Of a stretch of DNA of 39,600 nt, positions 1-8,480 are shown piece after piece. Numbering within the stretch: position 1 is the first letter of the stretch; every line of letters starts with the position of its first letter. The DNA is from Candidatus Gastranaerophilales bacterium (GTDB taxonomy: Bacteria > Cyanobacteriota > Vampirovibrionia > Gastranaerophilales > Gastranaerophilaceae). The position numbers and the translations under genes are program-made. The stretch lies in assembly GCA_944324245.1 (NCBI GenBank), contig CALUVO010000030.1, forward strand, positions 1-39,600, given 5' to 3'. Under the pieces are notes generated by a model, which was given only the letters and a program-made list of their open reading frames with translations, made no database searches and was not told the origin of the DNA.

Positions 1-23
1 AATTAGTGGAGACTTTATGCTAA

Positions 24-1475
24 ATGTTAAAAGTAAAGACAAAAACACGTAAATTCAGAAGAATTGCAGATGATTTAAGAAGCGATGTAAAAGCACCGCT
101 TGTGGAAGCATTGGAAAAATTTTATAAGAATCCGATGATGCAGTTTCACATTCCGGGTCACACCGCAGGGCGTGCTTCTTACCGCCCGTTTAAAAAACTC
201 ATCGGCAGCCGTGCTTTACTTTTAGATACAACTGATGAATTTGATAATCTCGGTACTCTACACCCTGCAACAGGTCCTATAAAGGAAGCTCAGGAGCTTG
301 CTGCAAAAGCATTTGGTGCAAAAAGAACTTTCTTTTTGCTCGGAGGCTCTACTATAGGCAATCTCACACTGGCAATGTGCATGTCTAAAAAAGGCAAGAA
401 AGTTATCGTAAACAGAAACTGCCACCGTTCAATATTGACAGGCATGATTATATCCGGTGCAGAGCCTGTATGGATTCTGCCGGAAAAATTGAATGATTGG
501 TCTTTGTGGGGTGAAATAGAACCTGCTGAAATAGAAAAAGCATTAAAAGAAAACGATGATGTTTCGCTTGTGTGGATTACCAATCCGACTTATGAAGGAG
601 TAGTATCCAATATCAAAGCAATAGCTGATATTTGCAAAAAATATGATGTTCCTCTGATTGTGGATGAGGCTCATGGCTGTCTGTGGAATTTTAATAAAAA
701 TCTTCCAGAGTCATCGCTGCATCTTGGTGCTGATGCTGTTGTACATTCTTTGCATAAAACAGGCGGAAGTATGTCCCAGAGTTCAATGCTCCATATACCG
801 GAAGGTTCAAAGTTTGACCCTGATGAAATAGAACGCACCCTGCAGCTTTTGCAGACAACAAGCCCGTCTATGCTTTTGATGGCAAGTCTTGATGCAGCAC
901 GTGCAAATCTTGAATCAAAACACGGCAGAAAACAGCTCAACCGTGCAATTCAATATGCTAAATTTGTAAGAAAGAGACTTCATAATATTGAAGGCGTTCA
1001 TGTTCTTGAAGCTACCGAAAACTTTAATCAGGATATTACAAAGATTTTTGTTAAAGTAGACGGACTATCAGGCAAGAGACTTGAAAGTATTCTTGAAATT
1101 GATTTTGATATAGAGGTAGAATCTGCTAGCGATATTGGTGTTTTGCTTTTAATTAATATCGGAAATACGAAACAGGAAATTCAATACCTTGTTGATGCTA
1201 TAGAAAAAATAGCCCGCTCAAATTATTCTGATATTTATTACATAGAAAAAAGAAAACACATGCCTATGCTTACACCAAAGATTGTTATGAATCCCCGTGA
1301 AGCATACTATAGCAATAAAGAAACTATAGAAAAAGAAAAAGCCGTGGGCAGAATTTCTGCAGAAGTTATTGCTGAATGTCCTCCGGGAATTTCAATACTT
1401 TTACCCGGTGAATTGATTACAGAAGAACACCTGCCATATTTGAATGAATATAAATATTTGGAAGTAATAAAGTAG
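24..1475 (+). CDS. PLP-dependent Orn/Lys/Arg decarboxylase (SpeA-like)
   Basis: A 483-aa fold-type I PLP enzyme of the short Orn/Lys/Arg decarboxylase family (about 490 aa in Bacillus SpeA), which makes polyamines or cadaverine in the cytosol. Visible motifs are FHIPGHTAGR (residues 41-50), VDEAHG (213-218, with the Asp that contacts the PLP ring nitrogen) and HSLHKTGG (241-248), where Lys245 is the expected Schiff-base lysine. The substrate cannot be told from sequence; arginine is the commonest for this short form. The start is the first ATG after an in-frame TAA (21-23). The GGAG at 8-11 is better spaced for an ATG at 17, which opens only an 11-codon ORF overlapping this start, so the initiation region is unusual. 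Confidence 0.9.
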   Translation: MLKVKTKTRKFRRIADDLRSDVKAPLVEALEKFYKNPMMQFHIPGHTAGRASYRPFKKLIGSRALLLDTTDEFDNLGTLHPATGPIKEAQELAAKAFGAKRTFFLLGGSTIGNLTLAMCMSKKGKKVIVNRNCHRSILTGMIISGAEPVWILPEKLNDWSLWGEIEPAEIEKALKENDDVSLVWITNPTYEGVVSNIKAIADICKKYDVPLIVDEAHGCLWNFNKNLPESSLHLGADAVVHSLHKTGGSMSQSSMLHIPEGSKFDPDEIERTLQLLQTTSPSMLLMASLDAARANLESKHGRKQLNRAIQYAKFVRKRLHNIEGVHVLEATENFNQDITKIFVKVDGLSGKRLESILEIDFDIEVESASDIGVLLLINIGNTKQEIQYLVDAIEKIARSNYSDIYYIEKRKHMPMLTPKIVMNPREAYYSNKETIEKEKAVGRISAEVIAECPPGISILLPGELITEEHLPYLNEYKYLEVIK

Positions 1476-1500
1476 TTAACGCAGCAATATAAATAAAACT

Positions 1501-1534
1501 CTGCTTATACATTGACTGACTGATATATAAGCAG
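1501..1534 (+). terminator. Possible intrinsic terminator after the decarboxylase
   Basis: A 9-bp perfect inverted repeat, CTGCTTATA (1501-1509) and TATAAGCAG (1526-1534), is followed by TATTTT. The 16-nt loop and short T-tract make it a weak terminator candidate. The next gene starts 12 nt later. Confidence 0.4.
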
Positions 1535-1546
1535 TATTTTGAATAT

Positions 1547-2179
1547 ATGAAAAAAATAATTTTTGATGATATAAATTTTGTAAAAGAATTAAATGAAAAA
1601 CTTCATAAAGGCGGTGTAATATCTTTTGTAACCGATACGGTTTGGGGTGTAGGATGTTTGCCTGATAATGAAAAAGGTGTAGAAAATATTTATGAACTCA
1701 AAAACCGCGACCGCTCAAAACCGTTTATACTTATGTCAGATAGCATAGAGCATTTGTTCCCTTATGTAAAAAATATTCAGCCAAATGCCTGCAGACTAAT
1801 AGAAAAATATTTTCCTGGAGCCCTGACGTTAATTTTTGAAAAATCAGATAAAACGCCTGATTTTGTTACTTCTTTTAAAAATACAGCCGGAATCAGAGTG
1901 CCGAACAACCCTATTTTTAAACGCCTGTGCGAAGTTGTAGACGGGCACGTACTTGCAACAACCAGCGCTAACCTGTCTCATCAGCCGCCGGCTTTGAATT
2001 ATGATGAAGCGATTAAATTTGTCGGTGCACATGTTGATTATGTTTTTGAAGACTATGGCTATCACTGTCAGGGGCTTGCATCTACTGTTGCTCTGGCAGT
2101 AAATGATAATATAAAAGTCCTCCGTCAGGGTGAAGTTGTGATTAATTCTCAGACAATATTAGCAAACAAGTACTTTTAA
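1547..2179 (+). CDS. tsaC: Threonylcarbamoyl-AMP synthase (YrdC/Sua5 family)
   Basis: A 210-aa YrdC-domain protein that forms threonylcarbamoyl-AMP from threonine, bicarbonate and ATP, the first step of t6A37 modification of ANN-decoding tRNAs. Family motifs are in order: SFVTDTVWGVGC (about 26-37, the PTDTVYGLG loop), KNRDRSKPF (52-60, basic nucleotide-binding residues), PGALTLIF, GIRVPN and TTSANLS. The length fits the short TsaC form; the C-terminal Sua5 domain is absent. It is followed after 55 bp by cysS. Confidence 0.93.
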   Translation: MKKIIFDDINFVKELNEKLHKGGVISFVTDTVWGVGCLPDNEKGVENIYELKNRDRSKPFILMSDSIEHLFPYVKNIQPNACRLIEKYFPGALTLIFEKSDKTPDFVTSFKNTAGIRVPNNPIFKRLCEVVDGHVLATTSANLSHQPPALNYDEAIKFVGAHVDYVFEDYGYHCQGLASTVALAVNDNIKVLRQGEVVINSQTILANKYF

Positions 2180-2234
2180 GATGTATTGATTTGATGTAAT
2201 ATATTTTATATTCAATTAAATCAGGTAGTTCTTT

Positions 2235-3671
2235 ATGTTGAAATTATTTAATACATACTCAAACAAAATCGAAGAGTTTATCCCTATTAACGGAAACAAA
2301 GTTAATATGTACGTTTGCGGGCCTACTGTGTATGATAATCCGCATCTCGGGCATGCACGTTGTTATATTACGTGGGATGTTGTATACAGATACCTTAAAT
2401 TTCTCGGTTATGATGTAAAATACTGCCGCAATGTTACTGATGTTGATGACAAAATTTTGAACAAATCAGTAAAAGAAAACTGTACTCCTGATGAAATTGC
2501 AAAAAAATATTACGATGTTTTTTCTGACTCAATGAAAAAACTCAACAACCTCAAACCAGATGTTGAGCCTTTTGCGACAAAGACCCTCGGGGATATGATA
2601 AAAATGGTTAAAACCCTTATAGAAAAAGGTTATGCTTATGAGGTCAACGGAGACGTTTATTTCAGGGTAAAAAAATTCCCCAAATACGGATATCTGAGCA
2701 AACAGCCGATTGATGACCTTGAATCCGGCGCAAGGGTAGAGGCTTCTGATATAAAAGAAGACCCTCTGGATTTTGCACTGTGGAAAAAGGATGAAAAATT
2801 CGGCTACAAAAGTCCGTGGGGTACAGGCAGACCCGGCTGGCACATAGAATGTTCCGCCATGAGCAAAAAATATCTGGCTGATGAAATTGATATCCACGCA
2901 GGCGGTGCAGACCTTATTTTTCCTCACCACGAAAATGAAATAGCGCAATCAGAATGTGCTAACGGCTGCAGGTTTGTAAAATACTGGCTGCATAACGGCT
3001 TTGTAACTATTAACAAAGAAAAAATGTCCAAGTCTCTCGGCAATTTTATAACTATCGATGACCTGCTTGTAAAATACGATGCAAACACAATAAGATTCTT
3101 TATTTTAACTAACAACTACAGGATGCCTGTAGAATTCAATGATGAAGCTTTAGATGCTGCTGCGGCCGGTGCAAAAAGGCTTAAAAATGCGGCAAATAAT
3201 GCTCTGGTTTGGCTCGGAAAAGATGCAATTGCTGATATTGCTGATGCACCGGAAATTGATGAATTTAAAGAAGCAATGAATGATGACTTTAATACATCAA
3301 AAGCTCTTGCAGTGTTATTTGAAACAGCTACAAAATCAAATAAAGCAAAAGATGAAAATGATAAAGAAAATGCGATAAAGTATATTTCTATTCTTATTAA
3401 ACTTGCAAGAGTTCTCGGGTTTGACCTTGAAAAGGTTGAGCTTGATGAGAATCAGCTAAAAGAAAAACTGGATACTATTATTGATGAATTTGAGTTTATC
3501 GAGGATAAAAATGCCGGTGCAAAAGATATTATGGCAAAGATAATACAGGTCAGAAACGAGGCCCGTGCACAAAAGAACTGGGAAATTGCTGACAGGATAA
3601 GAAATTCGCTCGATAAAATCAATATTGTTTTAAAAGATTCAAAAGAAGGTACAGTATTTGAGATGAAATAA
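2235..3671 (+). CDS. cysS: Cysteinyl-tRNA synthetase
   Basis: A 478-aa class I aminoacyl-tRNA synthetase that charges tRNA-Cys. The HIGH signature appears as HLGH (37-40) in CGPTVYDNPHLGHAR, and the KMSKS loop is exact (263-267). The zinc site matches the Cys/Cys/His/Glu pattern of the E. coli enzyme: C28, C206 in WHIECS, H231 and E235 in HHENE. The C-terminal anticodon-binding helices are present, so the protein is full length. An AGG (2224-2226) lies about 8 nt before the ATG. A small dispersed repeat begins 20 bp after the stop. Confidence 0.97.
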   Translation: MLKLFNTYSNKIEEFIPINGNKVNMYVCGPTVYDNPHLGHARCYITWDVVYRYLKFLGYDVKYCRNVTDVDDKILNKSVKENCTPDEIAKKYYDVFSDSMKKLNNLKPDVEPFATKTLGDMIKMVKTLIEKGYAYEVNGDVYFRVKKFPKYGYLSKQPIDDLESGARVEASDIKEDPLDFALWKKDEKFGYKSPWGTGRPGWHIECSAMSKKYLADEIDIHAGGADLIFPHHENEIAQSECANGCRFVKYWLHNGFVTINKEKMSKSLGNFITIDDLLVKYDANTIRFFILTNNYRMPVEFNDEALDAAAAGAKRLKNAANNALVWLGKDAIADIADAPEIDEFKEAMNDDFNTSKALAVLFETATKSNKAKDENDKENAIKYISILIKLARVLGFDLEKVELDENQLKEKLDTIIDEFEFIEDKNAGAKDIMAKIIQVRNEARAQKNWEIADRIRNSLDKINIVLKDSKEGTVFEMK

Positions 3672-3690
3672 CCAGAAATCAATATAATTT

Positions 3691-3801
3691 GTCACCCTGA
3701 ATTTATTTCAGGGGCTTACCAAAAACATTGTTATTTGCAATTTATCTAAAACAAAGATAACTTCGATTTTTGGAAAGCTGCTGTAACAAGTTCAGTATGA
3801 C
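3691..3801. repeat. Small dispersed repeat with imperfect terminal inverts
   Basis: The element begins GTCACCCTGAA (3691-3701) and ends TTCAGTATGAC (3791-3801); the ends are 9/11 inverted repeats. Near the left end a 7-bp hairpin CCCTGAA/TTCAGGG (3695-3701 and 3707-3713) is followed by GCTTA. The same layout recurs at 39481 to the window end. It fills the cysS-coaE gap and holds no ORF. Repeats with GTCAYYCTGA ends and a proximal hairpin are common in many bacterial genomes. Confidence 0.6.
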
Positions 3802-3839
3802 ACACAAATAGCACTCAACAAAATGAAAGTTGGCAAAGT

Positions 3840-4430
3840 ATGTTAAAAGTAGGTCTCACAGGAAATATTGCATCGGGAAAATCAATTGTACAGAGCTATC
3901 TTGAAAAAAAAGGCATCCCTGTTATAGATGCGGATTGGATTTGCCATCGTTTAATGGACGAAAATGAAGAAGTCATTGAAAAAGTTAAAAAACTTTTTGA
4001 AGGCAAAGATATTTTTTTAGAAGACGGCAGACTCGGACGCCACAAAATAGGGCTGATTGTTTTTGCGGATCCTGAAAAAATGGAAGCGCTCGAAGATATT
4101 CTCCACCCTCTTGTGGAAGAAAGAATCAAACAGTTTTTTGAAGAAAACGAAGACGAAGAAATCGTTGTTGCTTCCGTACCTTTGCTTTTTGAAGAAAACA
4201 TGCAGAATATGTTCGACCGTACTATCCTTGTTTGTGCCGACAAAAAAATTCGTTTGCAAAGACTTATGACAAGAAGAGGTTATCCTTTAGAACATGCTCT
4301 TGAGCGTATAAATGCTCAGGTTTCACAGGAAGAAAAACGAAACATTGCTGATTTTATTATTGAAAACAATAACAATCTTATAGAACTCGAAACACAGATA
4401 GAAAAAACCCTTGAAAGGCTTTGGTTATGA
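3840..4430 (+). CDS. coaE: Dephospho-CoA kinase
   Basis: A 196-aa P-loop kinase for the last step of coenzyme A synthesis, phosphorylating the 3'-hydroxyl of dephospho-CoA ribose. The Walker A motif is GLTGNIASGKS (residues 5-15). DADWICH follows at about 31-37, in the usual CoaE acceptor region (D-x-D/DAD). A lid-like basic stretch (RLMTRRGYP) and the C-terminal INAQ...K region also match. No good SD precedes the ATG. The stop overlaps the next start as ATGA, so the downstream membrane genes are probably translationally coupled. Confidence 0.94.
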   Translation: MLKVGLTGNIASGKSIVQSYLEKKGIPVIDADWICHRLMDENEEVIEKVKKLFEGKDIFLEDGRLGRHKIGLIVFADPEKMEALEDILHPLVEERIKQFFEENEDEEIVVASVPLLFEENMQNMFDRTILVCADKKIRLQRLMTRRGYPLEHALERINAQVSQEEKRNIADFIIENNNNLIELETQIEKTLERLWL

Positions 4431-4876
4431 TACTGAAAATCCACAGGATTCCGGATAAAATAGTTTTCCGTACGATTTTTGCTCTTTTAATTTTATGGAA
4501 TTTAAAATATTTTTTCCTTATATTCCAGATTCCTTTTACACTGCTGTTTGTGGATTATATTAAGGGTAATGCTTTTTATTCACAGATTTCCGATATAAGA
4601 AATGCAGTTAAAGATATAAAAGATTTTCAGGATGAAGGCAAAACAGGGTTTGTATCAGACATAGCACAGGCAAGTGTTTTTGATATCCAAAGCTCAATAC
4701 GTGATTTTTATCTCACACAGTATGCGGTTGTACCTTCCGTTGTAAAAAACGATGCGCAAGAAGTATACGTTATAGCTGCTTATGATACAAAACAAAAAGC
4801 TGTTCCTCTTAAAGGATATGAGCTTGTAAAAAAAATAAACGACAGAACTTATTTATATAAAAAGGTAAAAGAATAA
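4427..4876 (+). CDS. Hypothetical single-pass membrane protein
   Basis: A 149-aa protein starting at the ATG that overlaps the coaE stop by 4 bp; an upstream in-frame TTG at 4421 is less likely. A strongly hydrophobic stretch (roughly residues 15-42, rich in F/L/I) suggests one or two membrane passes. The rest is a soluble domain of about 105 residues with no motif I recognise. It ends 7 bp before a GT-C-like membrane protein, so the two may act together in envelope glycan or lipid modification; that is guilt by association only. Confidence 0.75.
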   Translation: MILKIHRIPDKIVFRTIFALLILWNLKYFFLIFQIPFTLLFVDYIKGNAFYSQISDIRNAVKDIKDFQDEGKTGFVSDIAQASVFDIQSSIRDFYLTQYAVVPSVVKNDAQEVYVIAAYDTKQKAVPLKGYELVKKINDRTYLYKKVKE

Positions 4877-4883
4877 AGGCGGA

Positions 4884-6215
4884 ATGATGTTTTTGGGATT
4901 TGTTACGGGACTTTTGATAACAATACTGACAGGATATTTTGCTGTCTCAATTATAGAAAGAGAAATGGAGCTCAGGTTTAGAATTTTATTTTCCATACCT
5001 CTCGGGTTTGCAATAAATTCCGTTCTTTATTTTCTTTATTTATATTTCAGCGTTAACAGTTTTAAAACCTTCAGACTTTTTGAAATCATAGTTGCCGTCA
5101 TACTTGCTTTAATATACTACAACGATGAAAAACCGGATTTGAGCAAACATAAATTCAAAAAACTCTCCAACTGGTTTTATCTGCTGAATATATATGCTGT
5201 TTTGATATATTTAAAATATTTTATAAATAATCCCATGGGAAGCTGGGACGGCTTTAGAATCTGGAATATAAAAGCCGAGTTTCTGGCTTTGAATAATCCT
5301 TTGTGGCAGAATGTATTTTCTCTGCCGCATTTTATGTCGCACAATGACTACCCTCTTTTGCTGCCTTCTGCTACAGCCAGACTGTGGAATTATACCGGCG
5401 GCGAGAACTTTGCCGTTAATGTGACAATAGGTTTATTTTTTACTTTCGGGCTTGTGTATTTATTATTTCAGGCACTCGAGTATTTTAAGAGCGAAAAAAT
5501 AGCAGTAGTCGTGACATCGGTATTTATGATTCTGGATATATTTCTTGTAAACGGCGCTGCTCAGTGTGCTGATGTGCCGCTTGCTTATATGTATCTGTGC
5601 ACTATAGTGTGTTTGTTTTTGTATTTCAGGAAAGAAAAGTTCTCTTATATCATACTTGCAACAATTTTTGCGGCATTTTCAGCCTGGACAAAAAATGAAG
5701 GTATGATGTTCTTTTTAATATACCTTGCAGTTTTACTAATCTGGATGTTTTGCAAAAAAATGTATAAAAAAGCCGGTATTACGGCTTTGGCTGCTGTACC
5801 GGCAGCAGCGTTTATCGGCTGGTTTAAATATCTTGCTCATTCGCCAAACGACCTTATTGCAGGATTTTTTATACTGAAAACTTATCACTTTGCTTTTGAC
5901 TGGAGCAGATACATTGTTATATTAAAAACTTTTGTATCGATTATTTTCTCAAGATTTCTGCTTCTTTTTGTACTTTTATTCCTGTGCACAAAAGGCTTTA
6001 GAATAAAAGAAATAAACAGAACACCGTTTATGTTGTCCTATTCAATATTTGTGCTTTGTGTTGCAGGATATTTTGCTGTTTATCTGTTTTCTCCACATGA
6101 TATAGGCTGGCTTGTAGAAAACTCAATGGATAGAATAATAATACAAATTTTACCGGTATTTTTATTTCTGTTTGCACTCAACTTGAGAATAGGTAAACCG
6201 GACAGCAATAAATAA
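4884..6215 (+). CDS. Polytopic membrane protein, GT-C/ArnT-like glycosyltransferase
   Basis: A 443-aa protein with about ten or more hydrophobic segments. Two motifs stand out. WDGFRIWNIK (121-130) lies in the first large loop after a hydrophobic segment, and HNDYPLLLPS is at about 153-162. Loops of the form WDxxxxWNxKA...HPDYPLLLP are typical of uncharacterised GT-C membrane proteins related to the GT39/ArnT group, which transfer sugars from polyprenyl-phosphate donors on the outer face of the inner membrane. The assignment rests on these two motifs; donor and acceptor are unknown. ATG at 4884 and at 4887 are both possible starts, with AAGGCGGA just upstream. Confidence 0.7.
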   Translation: MMFLGFVTGLLITILTGYFAVSIIEREMELRFRILFSIPLGFAINSVLYFLYLYFSVNSFKTFRLFEIIVAVILALIYYNDEKPDLSKHKFKKLSNWFYLLNIYAVLIYLKYFINNPMGSWDGFRIWNIKAEFLALNNPLWQNVFSLPHFMSHNDYPLLLPSATARLWNYTGGENFAVNVTIGLFFTFGLVYLLFQALEYFKSEKIAVVVTSVFMILDIFLVNGAAQCADVPLAYMYLCTIVCLFLYFRKEKFSYIILATIFAAFSAWTKNEGMMFFLIYLAVLLIWMFCKKMYKKAGITALAAVPAAAFIGWFKYLAHSPNDLIAGFFILKTYHFAFDWSRYIVILKTFVSIIFSRFLLLFVLLFLCTKGFRIKEINRTPFMLSYSIFVLCVAGYFAVYLFSPHDIGWLVENSMDRIIIQILPVFLFLFALNLRIGKPDSNK

Positions 6216-6297
6216 TCGCTTACTATTTTGAAGATATATGATAAAATTAAGATGTTCCATTAAAATGTTTAAACTATGCATAGAAAAGGTATACAAT

Positions 6298-6837
6298 ATG
6301 AAAAATAAATTGATAATGACAATAATAACAGGGCTTGTGCTGGCAGGCAGCGTTTTTGCTTTTGCCGCAAATGTTCCGCAGCCCGTTAATCTGGATATGG
6401 CAGCAGCGCAAAAGGCAGAAACTAAGGCTGCACAAAGTACAAATCCTCCGGCAAATGCCAATACATACCAATGTGTAAAACCGCTGGATGTTGTGGCAAA
6501 TCCTGATATGTATTTGAATAAAAAAATCAAATTCAGAGCTGCTTTTGACAAATTTTCTACTCTAGGGCTGGATTACAAACCTGCATTGCGCGATTCTCAA
6601 AAATATATCTCTTTCTTAATTAAAAGAGATGATGTAACAGACCACACAATTCCGTTGTCAGAGATGAAAATTTTTATCAAGCGTACAGAAGCTGAAAAAT
6701 TTATTGACCTTGATTCCGGCGATATTATAGAAGTCTACGGCAAAGTATTTTCCAACGCACTGACAGACCCGTGGATTGATACGGAAAAACTTGTTGTTGT
6801 GGAAAAGAAAAATAAAGATACTAAGAAGAAAGATTAA
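6298..6837 (+). CDS. Exported protein with OB-fold-like domain
   Basis: A 179-aa secreted or periplasmic protein. The chosen ATG has AAGG 8 nt upstream and opens directly onto a classic signal peptide (MKNKL, hydrophobic core, cleavage near VFAFA-A); an in-frame ATG at 6238 would add 20 residues and bury it. A low-complexity Ala/Gln/Lys linker follows. The second half (PLDVVANPDMYLNKKIKFRA..., ending near ...SGDIIEVYGKVF...PWIDTEKLVVV) has the alternating pattern of a small beta-barrel nucleic-acid/ligand-binding fold. The tail is a Lys/Asp run. No specific family is recognised. Confidence 0.8.
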   Translation: MKNKLIMTIITGLVLAGSVFAFAANVPQPVNLDMAAAQKAETKAAQSTNPPANANTYQCVKPLDVVANPDMYLNKKIKFRAAFDKFSTLGLDYKPALRDSQKYISFLIKRDDVTDHTIPLSEMKIFIKRTEAEKFIDLDSGDIIEVYGKVFSNALTDPWIDTEKLVVVEKKNKDTKKKD

Positions 6838-6842
6838 ACTTT

Positions 6843-7643
6843 TTATCCACTAAGTTCTTCTTTTATTGTCTGCCATATATCGTCAATCGAATCAGAAAAA
6901 TCTGAAAAAAGTTTAGATGCATAATCTTTAATTTCTGAAAAATCAGGTAAAGTTTCAATTTTTGAAACATCAGAAATTTTGTTTAGTTCTGCATCATTCA
7001 AATCTATTGCTGCAAAATTATCATTTAGGGCATCTATTGAAGGTTCTGTATTTGTGGAAACATCTAAAATTGTTTCATGTATATCTTGTAAAGTATTTGT
7101 TACTAAATTATTTTCTTCTATTTGATTGCCAAAACTTAATTGATTATTTTCTTCAAAATAATTTCTCTGCTGTCCAGTAGATTTAGCATTAGAAATATCA
7201 TTTTTTAAGTCTGTAATTCTTGTTTTGATTTCACTTAAATAAGTGCTAGACCAGCCTCCTGTTGTTACAGAAGAATTTTTTTCTGCATTATTTACAGTGT
7301 TACATATATTGTTATATAAATCCCTTAAGCCATATCTTTTAGCATCATCAGCTAAAGAATTTAGTTCTTTTATATAAATATTGTCTGTTGCATCCGCTGG
7401 AGCTATTAGAGGCGTATTTACAAATGGTAAATTTCTATCTTTTTTTATAAAACTTTTTATAAAATTTGAAATTGCTGTAAATTGTTTTGTAATATATTCT
7501 AAAATATTATTTTTATCTTCTATTTTGTTATAGTTTTTTATAGAATTTGCTATATATTTATTTGTGATTTTAGCATTAATTCCTTTAAAAGAAAGATTAT
7601 CAGAATAATTATTAGTAGCTATTGTTTTGATTGTTTGAATCAT
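6843..7643 (-). CDS. Hypothetical helical protein with N-terminal LSFKG motif
   Basis: A 266-aa protein of unknown function. It lacks a signal peptide. The first 20 residues are Asn/Ile/Thr-rich and lead into NLSFKG (about 16-21). The rest is predicted mostly helical and rich in Asn, Asp and Lys. Its ATG overlaps the stop of the upstream gene by one base (TAATG), so the two are coupled. Base composition is more AT-rich than in the housekeeping neighbours. It ends tail-to-tail, 5 bp from the exported protein gene on the other strand. Confidence 0.75.
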   Translation of the reverse strand: MIQTIKTIATNNYSDNLSFKGINAKITNKYIANSIKNYNKIEDKNNILEYITKQFTAISNFIKSFIKKDRNLPFVNTPLIAPADATDNIYIKELNSLADDAKRYGLRDLYNNICNTVNNAEKNSSVTTGGWSSTYLSEIKTRITDLKNDISNAKSTGQQRNYFEENNQLSFGNQIEENNLVTNTLQDIHETILDVSTNTEPSIDALNDNFAAIDLNDAELNKISDVSKIETLPDFSEIKDYASKLFSDFSDSIDDIWQTIKEELSG

Positions 7644-8386
7644 TATTTTAATCCCAAAGTTAGTAGTTTTATTGTAAATCTTGTGTTTAGCCTTTTATTA
7701 TATTTTTTCATAGCATTAGATAGGTTCTCTATATTAATTTTATATACTTTATCATTGCGCTCTGTAATTTTTTTAAAATTATCTATAATTTGATTTTGTG
7801 CTTGCTGAAGAATAAGACTAATTTTAGGAAAAAATTTTTGTAAATTATTTGTTTTTTCCAAATATTTTAATACTAAATTTTCAATACCTTTATGAAAAAA
7901 TTCATCCGTGATATCAACAAAATCTAGACATATCCCTAACATGTGCTCTTTTTGTGTTGAGCCAGCTTTATATTTACCAAATAAAATTCTTTTTAATTTT
8001 TCTGCTGCAATATCTATAATTCCATATACCGGTATAATTGATTTAACAGAGTCCATTTTTGCAATTCTCGCTGCTTTTTCTGCAGATTGTTTCATATAAT
8101 TATTTTGAATTTGTATATAATTATTGAAAGCTAAATTTATTATTTTATTTGTTTCTTCTAGATCTTCAATTAATATGTTAATTGCATTTTTATTTGTTAA
8201 TAGTATTTTTATTTGTTCAGGTGTTGAATATTTCATACTATAAAAAAATGGCTCAGTATTTATCGTTGTTCCATCTGCCTTTTTAAGATATTCATACGGG
8301 CTTTTTCGCCAATAAATATCTTTTTCTTTAGTAGATAAATTTTTTAATTCAGTAAAAGCAGGTATTCCAATTTCTAGTGAAGACAT
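7643..8386 (-). CDS. Hypothetical helical protein
   Basis: A 247-aa protein with no recognised domain. The ATG at 8386 is preferred over an in-frame TTG three bases upstream; TTAGGGA lies about 8 nt before it. Charged helical segments dominate. One moderately hydrophobic stretch (SVKSIIPVYGIIDIAAEKL) could be an amphipathic or membrane-peripheral helix. The last residues are cationic. It is the first gene of a two-gene coupled unit with the LSFKG protein and sits 94 bp after the zincin gene on the same strand. Confidence 0.72.
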   Translation of the reverse strand: MSSLEIGIPAFTELKNLSTKEKDIYWRKSPYEYLKKADGTTINTEPFFYSMKYSTPEQIKILLTNKNAINILIEDLEETNKIINLAFNNYIQIQNNYMKQSAEKAARIAKMDSVKSIIPVYGIIDIAAEKLKRILFGKYKAGSTQKEHMLGICLDFVDITDEFFHKGIENLVLKYLEKTNNLQKFFPKISLILQQAQNQIIDNFKKITERNDKVYKINIENLSNAMKKYNKRLNTRFTIKLLTLGLK

Positions 8387-8413
8387 CAAATATTTCCCTA
8401 AATTATAATAGGC

Positions 8414-8442
8414 ATTTTAAAACTAGTTATTATATAAAGCAA
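8414..8442 (-). promoter_or_regulatory. Sigma-70-like promoter before the two helical genes
   Basis: On the minus strand TTGCTT (8442-8437) is separated by exactly 17 nt from TAAAAT (8419-8414). The ATG lies 28 nt downstream of the -10. In such AT-rich DNA a chance match is possible. Confidence 0.4.
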
Positions 8443-8480
8443 GTGATTTTAAGAAATATTAATAAATAAACACTGAATTA

